Assembly: GCF_009905375.1 (NCBI RefSeq)
Contig: NC_133655.1
Span: forward strand, 38,707,437 to 38,771,436
Source of the DNA: Apium graveolens
Taxonomy: Eukaryota; Streptophyta; Magnoliopsida; Apiales; Apiaceae
Length of the DNA: 64,000 bases
Reading direction: 5' to 3'
Shown here: piece after piece, positions 56,701 to 64,000 of the stretch
Position numbering within the stretch: the first letter of the stretch is position 1
How the letters are laid out: each line of letters starts with the position of its first letter
The notes under the pieces: model-generated
What the model saw: only the letters and a program-made list of their open reading frames with translations
Told to the model about the DNA's origin: nothing
Databases searched by the model: none
Position numbers and translations under genes: made by a program

Positions 56701-57739
56701 GTATATCACAAAATCTCTCTTATCATCTGGTAATGCTAAAACCGGAGCAGTTAGCAATCTTTTCTTCAATTCCTAAAACTTTTTTCGCACTTATTCGTCC
56801 ATTTAAACTTCTCATTCTTCCTTGTCAATTTGGTCAGTGGTATGGCAATCTTCGAAAAATCTTTTACAAATCTTCTGTAGTATCCCGCTAGTCCCATAAA
56901 ACTTCTCACTTTTGTTGGTGTCTTCGATCTCTCCCAATTCATTATAGCCTCAATCTTTTCAGGATCTACTCTAATTCCCTCACTTCCAGCAATGTGTCTT
57001 AGAAATCTTACTTCAGTTAACCAAAACTCACATTTCGAGAACTTGGCACAATCTCTCCTTTCGCAACACTTCCAAAACTATTCTTAGATGTTCCGCGTGA
57101 TCAGCTTCTGTGTTTGGATATACTAAAATATCATGATGAAAACTATAACAAACATGTCCAAGTACTCCTTGAATACTCCATTCATTAAATCCATGAAAGC
57201 AACCGGTGCATTCGTCAACCCAAAAGCCATAACAAGAAATTCATAATGTCCATATCTTGTTTGAAAAGCTGTTTTCGGTATGTCCTCAGACTTAATCATC
57301 AATTGGTGGTATCCCGATCGCAGATCAATCTTCGAAAAATAAAAGGCTCCTTTGAGTTGATCAAACGGATCATCAATCCTAAGCAAAAGTTATCTATTCT
57401 TAATCGTCAACTTGTTCAATTCTCGATAATCTATACAGAGTCTCATGCTTCTGTCCTTCTTCTTCACAAACAAACCTGGCGCACCCCACGGTGAAACACT
57501 TGGTCTTTTAAATCCCTTGTCTAGTAGTTCTTGTATTTGCTTTGCTAATTCCTTCATCTCCGTTGGTGCCATCCTATATGGAGCTTTCGAAACAGGTTTA
57601 GTGCCGGGTGCAAGATCTATTATAAATTCAATTTATCTTTCTAGGGGTAAGCCAGTAAGCTCTTCAGGGAAAACGTCTAGAAAATCTCTTACTACTGAAA
57701 TGTCTTCCGGATTAGAAACTTCTCTACTTGTTGGGAATA
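56701..57739 (-). pseudogene. pol: Reverse transcriptase of I, cut by element H
   Basis: Reads VSNPEDISVVRDFLDVFPEE and LPLER just left of the H insertion, then [60 protein letters not shown] and [20 protein letters not shown]. At the catalytic site a base loss changes the frame (reads FVIVFIMIF, then stop), so the double aspartate is destroyed. The upstream part (gag, protease) lies beyond H, outside the window. Confidence 0.88.
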
Positions 57740-57805
57740 TGTTGTGAACTTGATGATTACATTAACAAAACACCTTAGTAGATTTAACTTAGTGAAAAAT
57801 GTAGC

Positions 57806-58150
57806 ACTCGACGGATGATTAAATATAGTCCCGACGGATGACTCAAATATAGTCCCGACGGATGATGATTTGACATCCATCGAGTGAGTAGGTTATGTAA
57901 TAATAAGTATTGTAACTCATTTCTGCAAACAACTTTGTATAGATACTGTAGTAGCATATGAGTCATGTTGTCTCTTATTAGATATGCAGAATAGGTTGAT
58001 TAATTGTAAATATAAGATGTCTTGTAATTCTGCATAAGTGAAATGAAGTCAAGTGTCAAATAGCTACCTGACAGATGATCAACAAAGCTACCCGACGGAT
58101 GACAAGCATGTACCTGATGGATGACAAGCATGTACCCGACAGATCATCAA
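57806..58150 (+). repeat. Cluster of the CGACGGATGA motif in the LTR of H
   Basis: Four exact copies (near 57810, 57832, 57855 and 58091) and at least three variants (CCTGACAGATGA, CCTGATGGATGA, CCCGACAGATCA) occur. Three have 22-23 bp spacing with the linker CTCAAATATAGTC. The reverse complement appears inside gag at 63841. Confidence 0.82.
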
Positions 58151-58373
58151 TTCAAATGTCTGTTGACAGTGACAACACAGTCACATGCGTTGGGTGTTTG
58201 CAAAAGGAATGTGGTAGCCTATTTAATAGGAAATGAAGAACAAAGAAGCATTACCATTTCCATGCAACTTAAGAAGATTTTCAAAGATGCTGGAATAGAG
58301 TAGTGAAGCAGCATGGAGTTTGACTTGATAGTTTTGTTTTATTATCCTATCTTATTACCATGTAAACTTGTGG

Positions 58374-58381
58374 TATATAAA
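58374..58381 (+). promoter_or_regulatory. TATA box in the 5' LTR of H
   Basis: TATATAAA follows ACTTGTGG and precedes CCAAGTGTAGC. It is in the position expected for the core promoter of H, upstream of the F insertion, which would separate it from the rest of the LTR. Confidence 0.55.
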
Positions 58382-58547
58382 CCAAGTGTAGCTAGTAGAA
58401 CAAATAACTAAGCAAACACTTTTAGAAGAGAACTAAAAAAAGTTGTAACTGTTAAAAATTTCTTTATAATTTGTTTGTTCACTTGTAAAGCAGCTGTGAG
58501 ACAATTTGTTCTTCACAGAGTTCTTAATTCGATATATATATATAGTG

Positions 58548-58552
58548 GATAC
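58548..58552. repeat. Target site duplication of F, left copy (GATAC)
   Basis: GATAC precedes F and recurs exactly at 61939-61943. Confidence 0.88.
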
Positions 58553-61500
58553 TATAACGCCCTTCAAACCCGGGTCAAAAGTGTGGGGCCCACAACACAC
58601 ACACACACCATTTTAAACCTGTTATGAATATAATAGTATGTATATAAAATGACCCTACTTACCATAATGCACGGATCGATGCAGTTTAAAGTATCTCCAC
58701 AAGACACAATCTCATTTATTACACAAACGTACCAAAACCCAGTTTATTTATCTTACATTTGAAGTTTCAACTTTATTACAAACTATAAACATAACCAAGC
58801 CAAACATCCTCTGCTAGTCTGTTTCAATTCAACCTGGATACCTAGCTCGCACACTTGTCTGGGGATCCTCGCTACCACCAGTTTCCTTTTTCACTAGAAA
58901 ATAATATAAATAGTTTTGCAAGAGTGATCTAACTAGCTCAGCAAGTCACAATGACATTAACTGAGAATAACAATGATCAATTGAAATGATATAAGGAATT
59001 AAGATTACTGATAGGAAATATTTAAAATTGGATATTCATTTTCATTTTTAAAAACCAAGGTTAGGCTGCTGATCAGTCACGCACTAACCCCGAGCAAGGC
59101 TCCCAGCTTTGCTCTATATACTGGATCCAAGGCACGCATTGGCCTATTATGACCATGAATCTGGTCCGACCACGAATCTGGTCCATATTTAAAAATAATC
59201 CAATTCTAGAATCACAATGTGATAAGCAATGTAACTCAACAGTTGACTCATAAACAAAAGTTACTTTAAAACATATGATGATCTATAATTCCATGAAATA
59301 ATAGGAAATCATAAAGGTTGGGTTTCAATCAAGGAAAGAAACGAAAAGCAGAAGACTTAAGGGTTCAAGAGTTACAAGAATTGGCCTTCTGTTACATAAG
59401 ATATAAGGGATGGTATGGTAAGCATTTTCATATCAGGAATCAGTCTGTGGTAGGTATGTATTTGTGGAGTAGTATCGTATAAGTGTGATTTGTATATGTG
59501 TCTTCAACAATTAACGGTTTATGAAAGAACAGGCTTATGGCTCGATATCAATAAGAATCAGGGTTTAGGTTATGTACTTCAAATTACTTTCAATATAGAA
59601 TAATAACCTTCTAGAGTAATTGCAACATAATGCAGAGCATTCCGAAATACTTGCAATATAATCAAGAGGATAAGAAACACTTTCCATATCGATTCGCTTT
59701 CACTTTACTAGCACTTATCAATTGATTCCCACTCACAGACTACCTGCTTTCCCTTTCTACGTCTCGCTTTCTCTGTTAAACATCATATGTACTTATCAAT
59801 ACTACTTCTCATCACATTCTATTCGTTACAAGCTTCTAACTACCATTCGTTTCATCCAAATCCGATGCACGGATTGAAAGTTATGAATAAAATAGTCAAA
59901 TAATGCACGTACAATTCATATTACGCATCAATTAGATCAAATATAACACGTAACACGTAAGATATTTAATTAAAATAATTAATTAAAGAAGATTCGGGTT
60001 AAAATGATGTTTCAGGTATTTAATACGAATTTTGAAACATTTTTCGGGATTTAAACGGGACTCTGAATCATTTTAAAATTAAATAACAAGGTTCAAATAC
60101 CCGAATCCGACTTTAAAATAATTTTATAATAATTATCGAGCCTTGAAAATAATTTAAAATAATATTTTAAAGCTCGAAACTATTTTTCAGAATGTTTAAT
60201 AATTAATTAAATTAATTAATCAATTAATTATAAATTAATAGATTAATTAAAATAATTAAAAACTAATTAAAATTAATTAATAAAATAATTTTGATTTATT
60301 TTTGAATAAATAAATAATTAAAATAATTTTCTGAATTTAAAATAGTTAAATAATCGATTTTCTGATTTTTAAAATAATGAAAATATTATTTTTAAAATAA
60401 AACTAAACATAAATCAAATTTTTGTGAGTTTTTAAAATTGCAGGGGGGGAATGCAAATATGAGAAAAGAACGATGGCTAAATTGCAATTTAGCCATCGTC
60501 TTCCTCCTTCATTCGCCGGCGACGGGCGGGGAAGCCACAAACGGTGACCCCCTGTCGTCTGAAGCTTTCCGGCGAGCCACTTTCTGTCCAGAATCTTACG
60601 AAATCAATTATTCATTGCAATGCCAGGAACTCAAATACGCTGCAAGAATTTTCAATACATCAACGAAACGGCCGAAATCGTAGTCTGAAAATTCCGCCGC
60701 CATTTCGACCCGTTTTCCGATCACCGCCTTCCCGACACCATCTGTTCTCCATATATACATCAATAAACTCATCTTCTCACGATCTACAATCTTGTATAAT
60801 CAATTTTAAATAATAATCCTTGAATCAAAAACTCCTAAATTTCGATTAAGAACATTCAAAGCTTTAAAACCCTAATTTAATAACCCGAAAATCAAACATC
60901 AAATTTTATATGATATTGAACTCTATTTTTGACATATAATATACCAAATTGACCAGAAAAATATTATCTACATGATGGAATCATCAAATCATATCAATAA
61001 CATCAAGAGCAAAAATTCATAATTTAATCCAAAATTAATTCGAATTAAAATAATTAAATCAGCAAAATACCTTGATTTCTGGGAAAAAACAGATGGTGGA
61101 TTAAGATAGAGTTTTTCGAGAGCTTCGTTTTAATATGTTACACGCCCGAATCGGACTTCGATAACGCCTTCGTTCGTACGTTTGATTCTCAAGAACACAA
61201 CGATTTTACGGGTTTTTCTCTGTAATTCTATATTTTTACGGATCGATTATGATTTTATGAATAAAATGAAATAATAAAAGGGCTATATATATTTATGGAA
61301 TATTGGTTCATGTTGGATCATTTTGGATCGTTAAATTAGTTACTTAGTCGCTAAGTAACTGCAAAAATGATCTGATTCAATACCCATATTGGATAATTAT
61401 CCCAACCGGGCCTTTTATAAAACACTTTAAACGAAAATAATGTAATATTATCCCGTCTTTCGAGAATACGGGTTTTGTTGATATATCGAAACAATTATCG

Positions 61501-61938
61501 TATTGAAAATTGTACGCCGGGACGAGTATGGGTCAAACCGTAATCCGGATCGAAAAAGTCAGAACACGGAAAATGTCCGGAATTACCAGATTAGGTTATG
61601 AAGGAGTTTTCGGAAGAGTTTCGGATTGTAAAAATATAAAAACGGTTGAGGTTGGATGATTCCCGGCTTTATAAAATAATTTTGTAATTATTCAGAAAAT
61701 AATTAATAAATTCATAAATCAATATAAAATCATATAATATTCCAAAAGTTACCAGAAAAAATCCTTAATTATCTATATTTTATTCTGGACATAATAGAAT
61801 TAACACACTCGCATTTTATCACATATATACATCTAAATATTATTATCAACCAACAGATAATTCACCAAAATTCACATAATAACTACATAAAAATCATTTA
61901 TTGATAAAATAATTACACGCAATATCCCGGATATTACA
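58553..61938 (-). mobile_element. Solo Ty3/gypsy LTR F (family of E)
   Basis: A 3,386-bp unit, on the minus strand starting TGTAATATCCGGGATATTGC and ending GGGCGTTATA, lies between perfect GATAC duplications. It is alignable with the LTR of E (16645-20114), including the conserved block GGTTAGGCTGCTGATCAGTC and the TATA-like site near 61281-61297. No internal sequence remains, so it is a recombination solo LTR. Two small frames near 60438-60813 lie at the place matching 18710-18960 of E and are probably chance. Confidence 0.9.
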
Positions 61939-61943
61939 GATAC
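61939..61943. repeat. Target site duplication of F, right copy (GATAC)
   Basis: Exact partner of 58548-58552. Confidence 0.88.
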
Positions 61944-62149
61944 TTTCAAATCCACCAGAAAGTTTTAAAGACTTGTGTTTTTATTACTTTGTATTTTTGA
62001 TTTATTTAACTTGTGATTCCGCACCTTGAAAATCAAAACACTTATATATATAGTTTGAGTTAGAACATTTTATAGTTCAAGAAAAAGTTTACTAGAATTA
62101 CATTCAACCCCCCTTCTGTATTCTTGCTGCATTTTTAGGGACTAACAAT

Positions 62150-62161
62150 TGGTATTAGAGC
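62150..62161 (+). promoter_or_regulatory. Primer binding site of H
   Basis: TGGTATTAGAGC, one base different from the TGGTATCAGAGC seen in A, B, C and E. Confidence 0.82.
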
Positions 62162-62207
62162 AAGCTCTTGAAGAACAAAGAGTTTAAAGATCACAACAAA
62201 TAGCAAG

Positions 62208-64000
62208 ATGAACAAGAAGGCTGTTGGAGTCAAGATTCCTTTTCTGGACAAAGATAATTACCATCACTGGAAGGTAAAGATGCATCTTCATTTACTTTCT
62301 CAAGATGAGGTCTATGTGGATTGCATTGAGAGAGGTCCTCATGTACCAATGAGAGCTGCAACTGGAAATGAGCCATCAGTTCCCAAGCCAAGGCATGAAT
62401 GGTCAGATCCTGATATTGAACAAGTCAGGAAAAATAAGAAGGTCATGAATATTCTGTTCAATGGAGTTGATGGTGACATGTTTGATAACATCATTAACTG
62501 CAAGACAACCAAGGAAGTTTGGTATACCATTTAAATAATATGTGATGGCACTAAACAAGTTAGGGAAAATAAGATGCAGTTACTAATTCAGCAATATGAG
62601 CATTTCCACTGTGAAGAAGGTGAAACTCTCACTGATATCTTTAGTAGATTTCAAAAGCTACTAAATGCTCTGAAGCTGCATGGAAGAGTCTACCAAACCA
62701 AAAATTCTAACCTCAAATTCCTGAGATCCCTTCCAAAAGAATGGAAACCAATGACAATCTCCTTGAGAAATTCACAAGAATACAAAGAGTTTACACTAGA
62801 GAGACTGTATGGCATTCTAAAGACTTATGAGCTTAAAATAGAGCAAGATGAAAGAATGGAGAAAGGGAGGAAGAAAGGAGGGTCCATTGCACTGGTTGCT
62901 GAGTTAGAGAAAGAGAAGGAGATAAAGATAGAAGCTGTTGAGTCTACTTCAAAGGTTTGTGAAAACAAGGGCAAGGGCTGGTAGCAGAAAATGAAGATTC
63001 TTTGAGCCAATATGATATGGATTATATTGTTGAACATCTTGCATTTCTTTCTAGAAGATTTTCCAAGCTCAAGTTCAAGAAGAACTTTGGAACAGCTAAG
63101 CCAAATAGAAACATGGTGGATAAATCAAAATTCAAGTGTTTCAAATGTGGCTTGGCCGGGCACTTTGCCAGTTAGTGTAGAAAGTCAGAGTCCAGCAAGA
63201 AGAAGTTTGAGCCTGTGGATTATAAACAGAAGTATTTTGAGTTGCTCAAACAAAAGAAAAGGGCTTTTATTACATAAGAAAATGACTGGGCAGCATATGG
63301 TCTGGATGAGGATGAAGATGTGAGCTATGTCAATCTAGCCCTAATGGCCAAGTCTGATGAAACAGAGACAAGTTCTTCAAGTAATCAGGTAATCACCACT
63401 AACCTTGCAAATTTATCTAAAGCTGAGTGTAATGATGCAATAAATGACATGTCTACATAATTATATCATTTGCGTGTTACACTTAAGTCCCTCACTAAGG
63501 AAAATGCTAAAATCAAAGGAAATAATTTGTTTTTAAGTGAGAGGAATAATGTGCTAGAGTCTCAGTTTATTAAATTTGAAAAATAGAGAATAGAATGTAA
63601 GATTGCTAAGGATGAATTAACTGAATCCTTGAAGAAAGAAGAGATTTTGAAGAAGCAGGTTGAATGAGAATAGGAGGTGATTAAGGCATGGAAATCATCT
63701 AGAGATGTCCATGCTCAAATCACCAAAATTCAAGGTATTGAGTTTTTCTGTGATGCAGCCTGGAAAAAGAGTAAAGAGAAGCTGGAATCTAATTTAGTTG
63801 AAGGATTGCTAACAGATATAGACTCGAAGGATGATGAGAGTCATCCGTCGGATAATCAAAAAGGTTATCCGTCGAGTGACATAAATCCTCATATGTCGGC
63901 TGTGAGCAAACCTGTGAGTAAAGCCAAACTTGCCAAGTTAAATAAAAAATATGGATCAGTTTCCAAAAACTTTATTTCAGGAGAATCAAGTCAAGTGAAG
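62208..64000 (+). pseudogene. gag: gag of H, broken, with zinc knuckle
   Basis: From ATG 62208: VKIPFLDKDNYHHWKVKMHL, NIINCKTTKEVWYTI, stop TAA (62532-62534), then the same frame QLLIQQYEHFHCEEGETLTD and LRSLPKEWKPMTISLRN to a stop at 62984. A frameshift near 62980 moves the reading on: DYIVEHLAFLSRRFSKLKFK, then the knuckle CFKCGLAGHFAS with a UAG (63173-63175) in front of the last Cys. A helical stretch follows with four more stops to the end of the window. Near 63840 the frame is written with TCATCCGTCGG, the complement of the LTR motif. It is a copia gag similar in plan to that of C. Confidence 0.87.

Larger units (their letters stand above)
57740..62147 (+). repeat. 5' LTR of H (split by F)
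   Basis: Two parts, 57740-58552 and 61944-62147, about 1,017 bp in total without F and its duplication. It starts TGTTGTGAAC and ends AGGGACTAACA, directly followed by ATT and the primer site. Confidence 0.85.
57740..64000 (+). mobile_element. Ty1/copia element H (5' part; runs off the window)
   Basis: An LTR (TGTTGTGAACTTG ... GGGACTAACA) interrupted by solo LTR F, a variant tRNA-Met primer site and a decayed gag with zinc knuckle follow in plus orientation. It is inserted in the RT gene of I, next to GAATA (57735-57739); the matching duplication is not in the window. Sirevirus-like by gag style. Confidence 0.85.

Noticed and set aside
60438..60813. Two frames of 81 and 89 codons in solo LTR F
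   Set aside because: They do not align as frames with the corresponding part of the LTR of E; the GC-rich block is shared but not the reading.

Overview
The window is plant nuclear DNA, most likely from a eudicot. It consists entirely of LTR retrotransposons inserted into one another. I found no host gene, rRNA, tRNA gene or CRISPR array. The plant assignment rests on Ty1/copia and Ty3/gypsy families with plant-type protein motifs, primer sites matching plant initiator tRNA-Met (TGGTATCAGAGC), LTRs of 3.4-4.7 kb and an AT-rich background. The gene style suggests an asterid, perhaps Apiaceae, but that is a weak inference.

Layout. I use letters for the elements. E (minus strand, Ty3/gypsy) supplies 1-2083 and 16523-20114. 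B (plus, 2089-16517, Ty3/gypsy Tekay-type chromovirus, target duplication CCTAC) sits inside E, and a solo copia LTR (4292-4896, duplication TATTT) sits inside the left LTR of B. G (20115-22724) is the 3' part of a plus-strand Ty3/gypsy LTR. D is a copia-like element in two visible parts (22725-22899 and 50339 to about 52990). It is split by C (minus, 22900-50333, duplication GCTTT), a Sirevirus-like copia element with a very long extra reading frame after pol. C is split inside its reverse transcriptase gene by A (plus, 30718-44836, duplication AAAT[T/A]-type), a nearly complete Tekay chromovirus with 4.05-kb LTRs. To the right, I (minus, about 52990-57739, chromovirus) lies in or beside the LTR of D. 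H (plus, 57740 to the window end, copia) splits the reverse transcriptase of I. A solo LTR F (58553-61938, duplication GATAC), related to the LTR of E, splits the 5' LTR of H.

Gene content. A keeps leader ORF, gag, protease, RT, RNase H, integrase and chromodomain in one frame, broken by four in-frame UAG codons. C keeps gag, protease, integrase, RT and RNase H with several stops and frameshifts, then a 2.4-kb spacer and a frame of about 1,247 codons interrupted by one stop. B, E, I and H are more decayed.

Most interesting points. (1) Near the 3' end of the LTRs of A, G and B lies a short reading frame whose first residues resemble the histone H3 tail. It ends in phase 0 at a conserved AG|GTAG splice-donor-like site, suggesting a first coding exon spliced to the leader ORF of an element that itself encodes a chromodomain. 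(2) Each of the three copia families (C, D, H) carries its own 9-11 bp motif, clustered in the LTR and recurring inside the element, often in opposite orientation. C and D also carry extra, non-envelope-looking proteins with nuclear-localisation-like stretches. Both points are read directly from the sequence. Their functions are inference.
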